Below are positions 8,069 through 18,107 of a DNA stretch of 64,000 nucleotides, one piece after another. Origin of the DNA: JANNNF01 sp963772935 (GTDB taxonomy: Bacteria; Pseudomonadota; Alphaproteobacteria; Rhodobacterales; Rhodobacteraceae); NCBI GenBank assembly GCA_963772935.1, contig CAVYZK010000004.1, positions 516,832 through 580,831 of the forward strand, given 5' to 3'. Position 1 is the stretch's first letter. Each line of letters opens with the position of its first letter. The notes under the pieces are model-generated. The model did not search any database and was not told where the DNA came from. It saw only the letters and a program-made list of their open reading frames with translations. The translations under genes and the position numbers were made by a program.

Positions 8069-9000
8069 TCAGTAGGCGACGGTCACGATCACCGAGTTCT
8101 GTGTAGAGCCCGATGAAGGCCTGCTGGCCCGCATAAATCCTGCCATAGACCGGGATCGCGCGGTTCGCCCCGGCCCCCACACCCGACACTGCCGTGCCCG
8201 GCGTCGCCCCCCAGACCTGACTGCGCCCGGGGTCCATAAACAACCCGTAGGTCAGCGTGTTCAGCCCGTTGCGCATTTGCCGGGCCGCAGGACCAGTGGC
8301 ACCGGGGCTGGTGCCGTTGTCCAGAAACACTTGATAGTTGGCGTTTTCGGTGCAGCGCACGTTGATGGTGGCCTCTGCAATCGCGCTTTGGGTCAACTGC
8401 CCGGGAATGTTGCCAAAATCCATCGGAACGGCGTCCACTTCACAACTGGCGACCACCTCGGCGGACACGGTGAAATCCGGCACGCCGACCGTGGTGCCAA
8501 GCAGGGAACAGCTTAGAACCCCGTAGCTGAGCCGAATGTCACGTGACCCCCGAAAACACCGATTCATAATTGCCAGACCCCACCCCGACCGTGGCCGAGG
8601 TAATGTCACCGTAGAACGGCACTGTCGCCGTGCCGCCGCCGCCCAGAACAATCGTGATCGGCACGTAAATTTCGGTAAGCGTGCCAAACGCGGCCCCGTT
8701 GCCGCCCGCCCGCAGTTCGTAAGACAGCGCAGCACCGTCACTGCGCCGCATGAACCGGGGCGACAGTCCGCCGCCTTGGCCGGGGCCAAAGCGCACGCAG
8801 ACCCCCAACAGCCCGATCACCCCGCCCGTACAGGTCACCCGTACAGTCCCCGAGGTGCTGTTCACAGCCCCCGCCCGCACCGTGACCTGTCCGAAATTCA
8901 AGCCGCTGACCAAAGCCGAACAGGTCGCCGCCTGTACCGGACTTGCCGTCAGTAGCGCGGCCATCAGGCCAGCAAAGAGAAAGGCAAAAAAGCGCATCAT
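8069..9000 (-). CDS. spore coat U (SCPU) two-domain protein, probable pilus tip (two frameshifts)
   Basis: The reconstructed protein is about 309 residues: signal peptide (MMRFFAFLFAGLMAALLTASPVQA), a first SCPU domain to about residue 153, and a second beginning near SYGVLSCSLLGTTVG. The frame shifts at the G5 run on the minus strand (8547-8551): the upstream frame stops at FSGVT while the next continues with SRDIRLSYG; four Gs would join them. A second one-base shift near 8098-8101 restores the canonical end NSVIVTVAY. In Csu-type pili the two-domain subunit is the tip adhesin. The ATG at 9000 overlaps the usher stop. Confidence 0.8.
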
Positions 9001-11412
9001 CTGCAGATCACCGCCTGATATTCGGTCGTTGCACTGTCGCCACCGGGGGTTCCGGCAAAGCTGGCCTTGCAGCGGCCCAGATCAGACAACACCGACAGCG
9101 TATTGTCCGGGCGAACCCCTTCCAGCCAGGTCAGCCCATCATACCCCACATAGAGATCGGTCTTGCTGCCATTCAGCGTGACAATCGACCCCGCTGGTAA
9201 CACAGCCCCCGACGCGTCCCGCAAGATGATGGTTTCGGTTGGGCCGGACTGGGTCTGGAAATCAACGTAGGCCCCGGCGCGGCGGGTGGGCACCACATCC
9301 TTGGCCGAAACGCCGGGGGCAGTGCCCGCAGGCAGATCGTCAATATCCAGCGACACCCGGTTGTTGCGATAGGCCGACAGACCCGGCACAAGGGCGCGGC
9401 CACCGGGGCCGGTCCGCGTGATCTCACGGTTTTGCAGATAGACCGGCACATCGGGGATGCCCACCTCGACCAGAGCAAAACTGTCCTGAATGGAATTGCC
9501 CATGCCAAAGCCGCCGCCGCTGAACACCAGCGCGCCCTCAACCTCGGCCCGCAGCCGGCTGCCGCTGTTTCCGGTTTGGATCTCGGCCCCGACGCGGCCC
9601 AGACGGCCCCGGTATTCGCCCCGCACGCCCGCGATGGACAGGGTTTCCAGCTGTTCGAGCTGAATGCCATAGCCGTAGTCGCCCACCTTGTCGCTGATCG
9701 GGCGACTGACATAGACCCCAGCCTGATTTTTGCCATGCCCGCGTGAAGACAACGATGTCCGCGCTTGTGTGCGCTTGCCCAAAGCCATCGACAGGTTCAG
9801 CGACAGGCGGCTTTCGTCGCTGACAAAGTTATGCGACCCAAACAGACTGACGGCCCCGCGCCCACCGCCAAGCGAGGTGCCGAAGGATGCCGAGGCGATC
9901 AGATCCTTGGTCGTCGCCCGTTCCGACCGGATCAGGGCCAGCCCCAGCCTGCGATCATCCTTGGTCACCGGAATCGACAGGCTCAGGATATCCAGCGCCG
10001 AGGGCACCTCCAGCAAGGGGGCCGTGGTGCCGATCTGCCCCGCGCCCAGATAATCGACCCCGGTGGCATAGGCGAGGTCGGCAAACCCGTCTTCGGTGCG
10101 CAGCGAACTGATGCCCACATCAACACCGCGAATTTCGGTGCGCACACCGGTCCGCACAAAACTTGCCGCAACACCGTTGTAGCGGCTGACCCCGGCGCTC
10201 AGCGAGACTTCCCCCAAGGGCATAGGGCACCGCCGTAATGCCAAGCCCACCCATCACCAGCCCCGATTTCGCCTCGGCATGGGCCTCAACCGTGACAGTG
10301 CGGGTCAGGCCATAGCGCAGACTGGACGAAAACACCGCATCGTCGCCATATTCGTTGCTGGCAATCGCATAGGCTTCGCGCGCATAGCCCGCCTCGATGG
10401 AATAATCCGCCACGCCCTTTTTCAGCAGGTTCTGCGAGGTAAAGAACGACACGCGCTGCCGCCGGGTGCGGCCAAATTCATCCCGGATCAGAATTTCAGC
10501 TTCGCCCGCCCCACCGTAAACCGGCACATCCTCCAGCGTGAACGGCCCGGAATCCAGCGTCGTGCTGTAGGCGCGGCTGTTTTCGATGAACACATCGACC
10601 GTGGTGGGCACCGCAGAGGTGCCCGAAAACGACAGCAACTGATTGGTCACAAGGTCGCTGCGCAGCGAAAAGTCACGGCGCAACTGAATACCGCCCATCC
10701 GGATCGGTCGGCTCCACGGCAAAGAGGAGGATATGACATCGCCGACCGCAAAGGTCAGCGCCGACCGGGTGGCAGAAGCCTCAAACCGGGTTTCTTGCCG
10801 TACAAACCCCGCGCCGTTACCTGCAAAGCTGTTCTTGTTGTAAAATCCGGTCGTGCTCAAAGTGCCGATCGGGGTGTAAATCCAGCCGTCCAGCGCGGCA
10901 GACGCGCTGTTATAGCCGCCCGATTGGGTCTTTCCGGTTTCCGCAGCAATGGCATAGTTCAGCACCGCCCCATAAGTGCCCTGCGGTTTTGGCATGTCTC
11001 GTTCGGGGCTGGCAGAAATCACCTTGGGCAGCAGGGCGTTGTCGCCTGCGGTGATAAAGATGGCCTGTCCCAATTCGTCATAGCGGAAGGTCACATCGTC
11101 CAGCTCGTCCAGAAACACCTCGCGCCCGCTGCCGAAGGGCACGCGCATGCCGATATCAATCAGCTCCGCCCGCGCCGAAGACATGCGCCGCGACCCGGAA
11201 TGCACATTGAACGCGGCCACAAGGCCCACGTCGCGGTCATTGATGAAAACCTTCAGAAACAGCGGTACATCTTCCGACACAACATCGGTCACGTCGCTTT
11301 GTACCGTCAGTTCAGCGTTGGTTTCAGTGTCTTGCGCAATCGAAGGCTGGCCGCACAGCAGCAACCCGGCCGCTCCCAGTGCGATCAGCCGTTGATGGAC
11401 AAGACCGCGCAT
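8997..11412 (-). CDS. fimbrial outer-membrane usher, Csu type (one frameshift)
   Basis: About 804 residues after repair. A signal peptide (LIALGAAGLLLCGQPSIAQ) is followed by the usher N-domain (PLFLKVFINDRDVG), a long beta-barrel, a plug region (VDVFIENSRAYSTTLDSGPFTL) and a C-terminal domain ending YQAVICR. Ushers are the outer-membrane pores that polymerise pilin-chaperone complexes. The frame breaks at the G5 run 10211-10215 (minus strand): the first frame ends TAVPYALGGSLAER, the next continues GEVSLSAGVSRYNG; removal of one G joins them. The gene starts 6 bases after the chaperone stop, as in csu operons. Confidence 0.85.
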
Positions 11413-11418
11413 TGCACG

Positions 11419-11850
11419 TCAGCCTGCAAAGCACAAAGGTACGGAATGGCGAACCTGCAACCGCACCGCTTCATCCGCTTTGGGCACGCCCGGCAAACGG
11501 TCGATCAGCACACGGTAACATTCGCGGCCCCGCACGGCACGTTTCTTGACACGCACCACGCGCATGGTGACTTCTTCACCGGGGCGCAGTTTGGTGGTGG
11601 GGGGGCTGACAGCCACGTCGCGGGTGGGTTTCAGTTTGTCGGGGGCGGTGCCTTCTTTCCAGGCCATGACCCGGACCTGAATGACCGACGTTTCCTTGCC
11701 CGACGATTTGACGACAACGGTCGTCTGTTGCGACGGGGCTTTTACTTCCAGCTTGGTGGGGGATATCGACAGCGTCTGGGCCATCAACCCAACAGGAGCC
11801 ACCGCTGCCAACAAGGCAACAGTGGCGCCGATAAGCGCGGTTTTCAACAT
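11419..11850 (-). CDS. pilus periplasmic chaperone consisting of the N-terminal domain only
   Basis: A 143-residue protein with a signal peptide (MLKTALIGATVALLAAVAPVGLMA) and one PapD-like N-terminal immunoglobulin domain: SPTKLEVKAPSQQTTVVVKS, the LRPGEEVTMRVVRV and YRVLIDRL strands, and a G1-like strand RLQVRHSVPLCFAG. Classical chaperones have about 230-250 residues with a second domain; here a TGA follows directly after the G1 strand and the usher ATG begins 6 bases later, so no second domain is hidden in another frame. It may be a real one-domain form or the product of an internal deletion. It would shuttle SCPU subunits to the usher. Confidence 0.8.
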   Translation of the reverse strand: MLKTALIGATVALLAAVAPVGLMAQTLSISPTKLEVKAPSQQTTVVVKSSGKETSVIQVRVMAWKEGTAPDKLKPTRDVAVSPPTTKLRPGEEVTMRVVRVKKRAVRGRECYRVLIDRLPGVPKADEAVRLQVRHSVPLCFAG

Positions 11851-11934
11851 CTTGCTCTGCCTCGGTGTTATTCTTTGATAACGTTGAAAAGAAGCCTTGC
11901 GGAAATGTGCCTGTTTGGCAAGAGCCGTTCAGAT

Positions 11935-12426
11935 TCAGTAGTTAAGCGTCACGATGATCGTGTCCAAATAGGCACCGGCGGTGTAGCTGCCAGCCGGGAT
12001 TTGGCCATAGACGGTCCGCTGAACGGGCGACGCTGCCGGGATGTTGCCGGAATAGAACGTGCCGCCAACGGCGACTGCGCTGCTGTGGCCGGAGTCCGAG
12101 AACACGTTGTAAGGCAGCAGGCCGGTGCCGCCATCGGTCATCTGACGCTGGCCGCTGGCCGCATTGTTGCCCGCGCCAAAGGTCACGGTCACGCCGGTTT
12201 TCGGGGCCGTGCACAGGATGACGATGTTACCGGCAATGCTTTCATTGACGGCAGCCGAGGCACTGGGGTTGCCGAACACCAATGCAGTCGGGGCGGTGAC
12301 GATGCAGGCGTCGGTCACAATTGCGCTGACGCCAAGTGTGGCGGTCGTCGATGCAGCGAAGGCAGCCTGCGAGGTTGCGCACAACAGCACGATCGCGGCA
12401 GCGGAGAGTTTTGAAGTCAAAGTCAT
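11935..12426 (-). CDS. spore coat U (SCPU) domain major pilin subunit
   Basis: A one-domain SCPU protein of about 163 residues: signal peptide (SKLSAAAIVLLCATSQAAFA), ACIVTAPTALVFGN, paired cysteines, and the canonical C-terminal strand YTAGAYLDTIIVTLNY. In Csu systems such subunits polymerise by donor-strand complementation into thin adhesive pili. I prefer the ATG at 12426 (MTLTSK) because it begins directly before the signal peptide; an ATG at 12435 and a TTG at 12456 are alternatives. It is the first gene of the cluster pilin-chaperone-usher-tip. Confidence 0.87.
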   Translation of the reverse strand: MTLTSKLSAAAIVLLCATSQAAFAASTTATLGVSAIVTDACIVTAPTALVFGNPSASAAVNESIAGNIVILCTAPKTGVTVTFGAGNNAASGQRQMTDGGTGLLPYNVFSDSGHSSAVAVGGTFYSGNIPAASPVQRTVYGQIPAGSYTAGAYLDTIIVTLNY

Positions 12427-12772
12427 ATTTCCCATCCGTTTCAAGTGTTTCACCAAGTGAACCGGCCGGAAAATGCCCCGTGGCTCCTTGAACTTGTTCC
12501 GTTATGCTGGTCGAAACTGCGGAAACTATGGTGTAATCTAGGTTTCTTAAGGAAAGGCTAACCGCCGACGCCAAGCCTGCGCCCCATTTAAATTGTGGTG
12601 TTTTGAGAAGTTTCAGCCCGATTTAATTAATTTTGCGGGCCTCAATCACAAAGCCGTGAATTCTGATAACGGGGCCGTGATACCCTGCCTCATGAGCCCA
12701 AAATCATTGCCACATTTCCCGCACAGAGCATGGCCAACCTGCCCGCCCCGAATCGCGGGTGCCACAAATGCA
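12427..12772. promoter_or_regulatory. gene-free upstream region of the pilin cluster
   Basis: About 345 bases with no convincing gene. It is distinctly AT-richer (for example TTTAATTAATTTT near 12620) than the flanking genes and should hold the promoter of the leftward pilin operon. I cannot place -35/-10 elements with confidence. Confidence 0.4.
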
Positions 12773-12802
12773 AAAGGCACGGGCGCAATGGCCCGTGCCT
12801 TT
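12773..12802 (-). terminator. strong hairpin terminator of the RTX gene
   Basis: A perfect 12-bp stem AAAGGCACGGGC/GCCCGTGCCTTT with a 6-base loop, 17 bases past the RTX stop. The A/T ends make it a plausible bidirectional terminator; it separates the RTX transcript from the pilin cluster. Confidence 0.85.
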
Positions 12803-12818
12803 CACCATGTCTTGCAGA

Positions 12819-15800
12819 TCAGGCGACGAACAGGAAATCGTCTGTCGAAAGGTCAGTCAGCGGGTCGATCAGCCCGGTCAGGTTGAACCGGATGTCGATC
12901 CTCCCATCACCGTTGGTATCAACCTGCACCTCGGTTGTCCCCGCCCGTACCCGGGCCTCAGAGTCGCCTGTGGCATGGAACGCGCCGGTGCCAAGGTAGG
13001 CGAAGGTGCCGGTCAGCAGGCCCTGGAACACCAGCAGATCGCCTTCTTCAGCCCCGCCGTTCAGCGTGTTGAAGTCGCTGATCGTGTCAGTGGTGCCGGA
13101 CGCTGCGTTGAACAGGAAGTGGTCCGCCCCATCGCCGCCAATCAGGGTATCCGCCCCGTTGCCGCCATTCAGGGTATCGTTGCCCAGCAGGCCCGACAGC
13201 GTGTTGGCCTGCGCGTTGCCGATCAGCATGTTGCCCAACTCGTTCCCGGTGCCAGACACTGCCGCAGACCCGATCAGGCTCAGGTTCTCAAGGTTGGCGA
13301 TCAGGGTATAGGTCGCCGAGCTGAGCACGGTATCCGTGCCCGCATCGGCCAGTTCAACCACCGCATCTGTTGCGACATCCACCTGATAGGTGTCATTGCC
13401 TGCGCCGCCTTCCAACTGGTCCGACCCCGCCCCGCCTTGCAGCGTGTCGTTGCCCAACCCCCCGATCAGCGTGTCATTGCCCGCGGCCCCGCTCAGCAGG
13501 TTGTCACCTGCGTTGCCGGTCAGCAGGTTGGCCACCGCGTTGCCAAAGCCGTTGGTGGCGCTGCCGGTCAGTTCCAGCCCCTCGAAGTTGGTCTTCAGCG
13601 TGTAGTTGACGCCGATCACCACGGTGTCAAAGCCGTTGCCGGCCTGTTCGGTCACCGTCTCGGTTGCAGCCGACAGGATGTAGCGGTCATCGCCCGCCCC
13701 ACCGTTGAACACATCGGCCCCGTTGCCACCATCCAGCGTGTCGTTGCCGTCGTTGCCAGACAGGGTGTCCACCCCGTCACCGCCAAACAACTGGTTGTCG
13801 GCGCTGTTGCCGACCAGGGTGTTGGCAAGGGTGTTGCCCGTCCCGTCAATCGCCGAAGTCCCGGTCAGTGTCAGACCTTCCAGTTGTGCACCAAGGGCAT
13901 AGGTCAGACCAGTCCGCACCGTATCGGTCCCGCCCCCTGCCAGTTCGGTCACCACGTCAAGAAGGCTGTCAACGGTGTACAGATCGTTGCCGCCACCGCC
14001 TTCCATCGTATCGTCATCCGCGCCGCCATCCAGCGTGTCGTCGCCCAGCCCGCCGTACAGGCTGTCAAAGCCCGCAAGGCCACGCAGCACGTTGGCAAAG
14101 CCGTTGCCGGTCAACCCGTTGCTCAACGTGTTGCCGGTGCCGTTCAGCGCCGTGTTGCCTTGCAGCGTCAGGTTTTCGACCCAGGCTGCCAACGCTGTCA
14201 CCGTCACCTGCGACAAGGCAGTGTCAATCCCGCCGCCCAGAAACTCCGCGATCAAATCGCCGGCGCTGTCGATGAAGTAGGTATCGTTGCCCTCACCGCC
14301 CGCCATGGCGTCATTGCCACCCTCGCCGTTCAGGGTGTCATTCCCAAGGCCCAACCCGCCAAACAGGCTGTCGTCCCCGGTGCCGCCGCGCAGCAGGTTG
14401 TCGTTGGTGTTGCCGGTGATGGTGTTGGCAAGCGTGTTGCCAAACCCGTTCACTGCATCAGTCCCGGTCAGGGTCAGGTTCTCGACGTTATCGACAAGCG
14501 TATGCGTCAAGGCGGTCTCAACCGTATCCGTCCCGCCTGCCAAAGCCTCGATCACCCGGTCGCCGGTCACGTCGATGATGTAGACATCATCGCCCGCGCC
14601 GCCGGTCATGGTGTCATTGCCGGTGCCACCATTCAGCGTGTCATTGCCCGCATTGCCCAGCAACTTGTCATTGCCCGCAAGGCCGAACAACTGGTTGGCC
14701 GCGCTGTTGCCGGTCAGGGTGTTGTCAAGCGCACTGCCGGCGCCGTTGACCGCATTCGTCCCCGTCAGCGTCAGGCCTTCAACCTCGGCGGTGGATTCGA
14801 TGCTGTAGGTCAGCGCGGTTTCAATGGTGTCAAAACCCTCGCCCGCAAGCTCGATCACCACGTCCAGCAGCGTGTCCACCACGAACACATCGTTGCCGGT
14901 GCCGCCAAGCAGACTGTCAACACCCGCGCCACCATCCAGCGAGTCATTGCCAACCCCGCCAAACAGGGTATCTTCCCCGTCCAACCCGAACAGACCGTTG
15001 GCAAACTGGTTGCCGGTCAGCACGTTGTTGCCAAGGTTGCCGGTGCCGGACGTGGCCTCGAACCCGATGATCTTCAGGTTCTCGGTGGTGTCGTTCAGGG
15101 TCCAGGTGATCGTGGTTTCCACCACATCATTGCCTTCGCCTACCAATTCCACAATCACGTCAGACAGGCTGTCCACCCGCAGGGTATCGTTGCCGACGCC
15201 GCCAACCAGCGTATCCGCCCCGGTGGCCCCGGTGCTGGACCCGCCAAGGCCTGACAGGATGTCATCGCCGATGGCACCAATCAGCATGTTGTTCAGATCA
15301 TCGCCCACCAGCGTGTCGTTGAACGACGACCCCAGCACGTTTTCAAAGTCTTTCACGCTGATCAGATCGCCCTGCGCATGGCCGCCCGACAACAGCCGGT
15401 CATGCAGGTTGACCGAAACCCCGGCGTTAGAGTTGACATAGGCGATGGTATCAATCCCGCCGCCGCCCAACAGGCTGTCAGCCCCGGCCATGCCTTCCAG
15501 AATGTTGCTGTTCGCATCGCCGTACAGCGCATCGACAAACGCCGACCCGATCAGGTTTTCCACACCCGTGATCACGTCACCCGCCGCATCGCCAAGCGTG
15601 CTTGCCACGCCGTCCAGACGCACGATCACCCGCGACGCTGATGCGGAATAGTCAGCAATATCAATACCGCTGCCGCCTGTCAGAACGTCTGCCCCGGCAC
15701 CGCCGATCAGCACGTTGTTGCCGTTGCCCGCAATCAGCGTGTCATTGCCCACCCCACCCGACAAGGTGTCATTCCCGGCATCGGCGGTCAGGCTGTCTGC

Positions 15801-17723
15801 ACCCTCGCCGCCTTCCAGCAGGTTGTTGCCCGCGCCGCCGTTCAGCGTGTCATTGCCAGCATCCCCGGCCAGCGAGTCATTGCCCTCGCCGCCTGTCACG
15901 CTGTCGTGGCCTTCGCCTGCGGCCACGAGATTGTTGCCGTCGCCCGCCGTGACCAAATCATTGCCAAGACCGCCAAAGATGGTGTCCGCGCCGGACAGCG
16001 CCGAGATAACGTCATCGCCGTCTTCACCGCTCAGGCTGTTGTTGCCATCGCCGCCAAAGATGATGTCGTTGCCCGTCGCACCCAGAACGGTGTCGTTTCC
16101 GATCCCGCCCGTCAGCGTCTCTGCACCGTCCTTGCCGGTCAGCACATCGTCAAAGCTGGACCCGACAATCGCATTGATGCCCGACAGCGTATCATCACCA
16201 TACCCGCCCGAGGCTGCCCCGGTCGTCAGGTTGACGATCACCGCGCCGCCCGAGGCCGCATAGTCCACGGTATCGGCACCCGATCCGCCGTTGATCGTGT
16301 CATTGCCCAAGCCGCCGTCGATATAGTCGTTGCCGTCGCCGCCCTCGACCAGATCGTTGCCGCCCGAGGCGAACATCAGGTCATTGCCTGCGCCGCCGTA
16401 CAGCGCGTTTGCTGCTGTTGTGCCGTAAAACTCGTCGTTGAACGACGAGCCGATTGCGCCCTCGATCGACACAAAGGTGTCGACGCCTTCGCCCCCACCT
16501 GACCCGCTGTTGAAAGCCAGGTTGATGATGACCCCGCCCGTCGCGTTGACATAGCTGGCAACATCCGTGCCGCTGCCACCGTTCACCAGGTCATTCCCTT
16601 CGCCGCCGTTCAGCGTGTCATCCCCCAGGGCCCCGTTCAACGTGTCGTTCCCGGCAGCGCCCGTCAGCACGTTGTTGCCACTGCTGCCTGTCAGACTGTC
16701 GTTGAAACCAGACCCGATCATGTTCTCGATCGAGGTAAAGCTGTCGCCAGACGCGTCACCCACCGTCCCCACACCCGAGGTCAGGCTGGCGGTCACCGCC
16801 GCCGCCGCCGCCGCATAGCTGGCCGTATCGGTGCCATTGCCGCCGTCCAGAACGTCAGCCCCGGCCCCGCCCGTCAGCACATCGTCGCCGTCGCCGCCGC
16901 GTAGGGTGTTGGCACCGGCATCACCGGTCAGACTGTCGCCACTGGTGGTGCCGATCACCACCTCAAACGTGGAGAGGCTGTCATCACCGGCAGCCCCACT
17001 TGCCACACCCGTCGCAAGGTTTACCGTCACCCCGCCTGCGGTTGTCGAATAATCCAGCATGTCAATGCCATCGCCGCCGCTCAGGCTGTCATTGCCCGCG
17101 CCCCCGATGATGGTATCCGCACCCAGACCGCCGAAAATGCTGTCATTTCCGTTGCCACCGGCCAACACGTTGGCCGCACCGTCGCCTGTCAGGCTGTCAT
17201 TGCCTGCCCCACCGATGATGTTCTCAAAACTCGCCAGCGTGTCATTGCCCGCAGCACCCGAGGCCAGGTTGGTGGCAAGGTTTACCGTCACACTCCCGGC
17301 AGCGCCGGAATAATCCAGCGTGTCGATGCCATCCCCGCCGGTCAGACTGTCATTGCCCGCCCCACCGATGATGGTGTCCGCGCCAAGACCCCCGTTCAAC
17401 GTGTCATTGCCATCGCCACCGTTCAGCACGTTGGCACTGTCATTGCCGATCAGGCTGTCGTCGAACGCCGACCCCGTCAGGTTCTCAACCGCAACCAGCG
17501 TGTCATTGCCCGCGCCACCTGTGACAAGCCCCGACACCAGACTGCCCGTCACACCGGACGCGGCCCCGGAATAATCCGCCGTGTCAATGTCTGCGCCGCC
17601 ATCCAGTAGATCATTGCCCTCAAGGCCAAACAGTGTGTCGTTTCCCCCCAAACCATTCAGGGTGTCGTTACCAATACCACCGGCAAGCGTTTCGCTTGCT
17701 GAACTACCATCAAATGTCGGCAT
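12819..17723 (-). CDS. giant RTX (hemolysin-type Ca2+-binding repeat) secreted protein
   Basis: A 1634-residue protein built almost entirely of glycine-rich nonapeptide repeats (GGxGNDTLxG), which fold into calcium-binding parallel beta-rolls. There is no signal peptide; the last about 100 residues (from ADHFLFNAASGTTDTISDF to DDFLFVA) resemble the C-terminal signal of type I secretion. The N-terminal third contains near-identical 87-residue modules; the C-terminal half alternates RTX blocks with ENLTLTGT...GxGNxLxN modules. No catalytic domain is visible, so a surface-layer or adhesion role is likely. No ABC/HlyD/TolC exporter is encoded in the window. The frame is intact over 4.9 kb. Confidence 0.9.
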   Translation of the reverse strand: MPTFDGSSASETLAGGIGNDTLNGLGGNDTLFGLEGNDLLDGGADIDTADYSGAASGVTGSLVSGLVTGGAGNDTLVAVENLTGSAFDDSLIGNDSANVLNGGDGNDTLNGGLGADTIIGGAGNDSLTGGDGIDTLDYSGAAGSVTVNLATNLASGAAGNDTLASFENIIGGAGNDSLTGDGAANVLAGGNGNDSIFGGLGADTIIGGAGNDSLSGGDGIDMLDYSTTAGGVTVNLATGVASGAAGDDSLSTFEVVIGTTSGDSLTGDAGANTLRGGDGDDVLTGGAGADVLDGGNGTDTASYAAAAAAVTASLTSGVGTVGDASGDSFTSIENMIGSGFNDSLTGSSGNNVLTGAAGNDTLNGALGDDTLNGGEGNDLVNGGSGTDVASYVNATGGVIINLAFNSGSGGGEGVDTFVSIEGAIGSSFNDEFYGTTAANALYGGAGNDLMFASGGNDLVEGGDGNDYIDGGLGNDTINGGSGADTVDYAASGGAVIVNLTTGAASGGYGDDTLSGINAIVGSSFDDVLTGKDGAETLTGGIGNDTVLGATGNDIIFGGDGNNSLSGEDGDDVISALSGADTIFGGLGNDLVTAGDGNNLVAAGEGHDSVTGGEGNDSLAGDAGNDTLNGGAGNNLLEGGEGADSLTADAGNDTLSGGVGNDTLIAGNGNNVLIGGAGADVLTGGSGIDIADYSASASRVIVRLDGVASTLGDAAGDVITGVENLIGSAFVDALYGDANSNILEGMAGADSLLGGGGIDTIAYVNSNAGVSVNLHDRLLSGGHAQGDLISVKDFENVLGSSFNDTLVGDDLNNMLIGAIGDDILSGLGGSSTGATGADTLVGGVGNDTLRVDSLSDVIVELVGEGNDVVETTITWTLNDTTENLKIIGFEATSGTGNLGNNVLTGNQFANGLFGLDGEDTLFGGVGNDSLDGGAGVDSLLGGTGNDVFVVDTLLDVVIELAGEGFDTIETALTYSIESTAEVEGLTLTGTNAVNGAGSALDNTLTGNSAANQLFGLAGNDKLLGNAGNDTLNGGTGNDTMTGGAGDDVYIIDVTGDRVIEALAGGTDTVETALTHTLVDNVENLTLTGTDAVNGFGNTLANTITGNTNDNLLRGGTGDDSLFGGLGLGNDTLNGEGGNDAMAGGEGNDTYFIDSAGDLIAEFLGGGIDTALSQVTVTALAAWVENLTLQGNTALNGTGNTLSNGLTGNGFANVLRGLAGFDSLYGGLGDDTLDGGADDDTMEGGGGNDLYTVDSLLDVVTELAGGGTDTVRTGLTYALGAQLEGLTLTGTSAIDGTGNTLANTLVGNSADNQLFGGDGVDTLSGNDGNDTLDGGNGADVFNGGAGDDRYILSAATETVTEQAGNGFDTVVIGVNYTLKTNFEGLELTGSATNGFGNAVANLLTGNAGDNLLSGAAGNDTLIGGLGNDTLQGGAGSDQLEGGAGNDTYQVDVATDAVVELADAGTDTVLSSATYTLIANLENLSLIGSAAVSGTGNELGNMLIGNAQANTLSGLLGNDTLNGGNGADTLIGGDGADHFLFNAASGTTDTISDFNTLNGGAEEGDLLVFQGLLTGTFAYLGTGAFHATGDSEARVRAGTTEVQVDTNGDGRIDIRFNLTGLIDPLTDLSTDDFLFVA
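16790..17580 (-). repeat. 261-bp tandem modules inside the RTX gene
   Basis: The block starting AATCCAGC at 17051 recurs at 17312 with about 90% identity by eye, a 261-bp (87-codon) period. A related but more diverged block precedes 17051. Recent in-frame duplication is the likely origin. Confidence 0.75.
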
Positions 17724-18107
17724 GTGTGTGCGTCCTCTGCTCTGTCCGAAGCCGTCTTGGCGGCATGATTAAGGTTCTATTCGGGTGACAGGCCTATATC
17801 CCAAACGCGGTTGAATCGCGGCGTTGATCTGCCACCGTGGGGTGGAAATAAGGCCAACCGATGCAAACGAATCACATATGGAAACAATGTGGTGGCCGCG
17901 CGGTGAAGTGTTTCGCCACGGTCAACGACCGGGCAGGGTGCCCTTGGGGCAGGCAGCGCAACCCGCTGCAGATTCGGTCTCCCGCCGTTGTCGTCCGCAG
18001 GGCAGGGCGGCGGCGGCATGAATTTGGTCTTGACCCAAGGCCCGTCTGCCGCTTGATTGCCGCCTGTTTCTGCATAGACTGCAAGCATCATGTCAAAAGG
18101 TGATCCC
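17724..18107. promoter_or_regulatory. divergent intergenic region between RTX and lytic transglycosylase genes
   Basis: About 380 bases without a supportable gene; open frames here are short and compositionally poor. It must contain the leftward RTX promoter and the rightward transglycosylase promoter. The ribosome site AAAAGGTGA at 18095-18103 belongs to the latter. Confidence 0.35.

Noticed and set aside
8540..8560. Homopolymer-based phase variation of the pilus tip and usher genes
   Set aside because: The runs are only five bases and the same +1 pattern hits pyrC, mrpD and xdhC, so a technical cause is more economical.
10279..12414. A 711-codon plus-strand frame opposite usher, chaperone and pilin
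   Set aside because: It crosses three well-recognised genes on the other strand and has shadow-like composition.
12759..15254. An 831-codon open frame on the plus strand opposite the RTX gene
   Set aside because: It is the antisense of glycine/aspartate-rich repeats in GC-rich DNA; it has no domains and the RTX reading is unambiguous.
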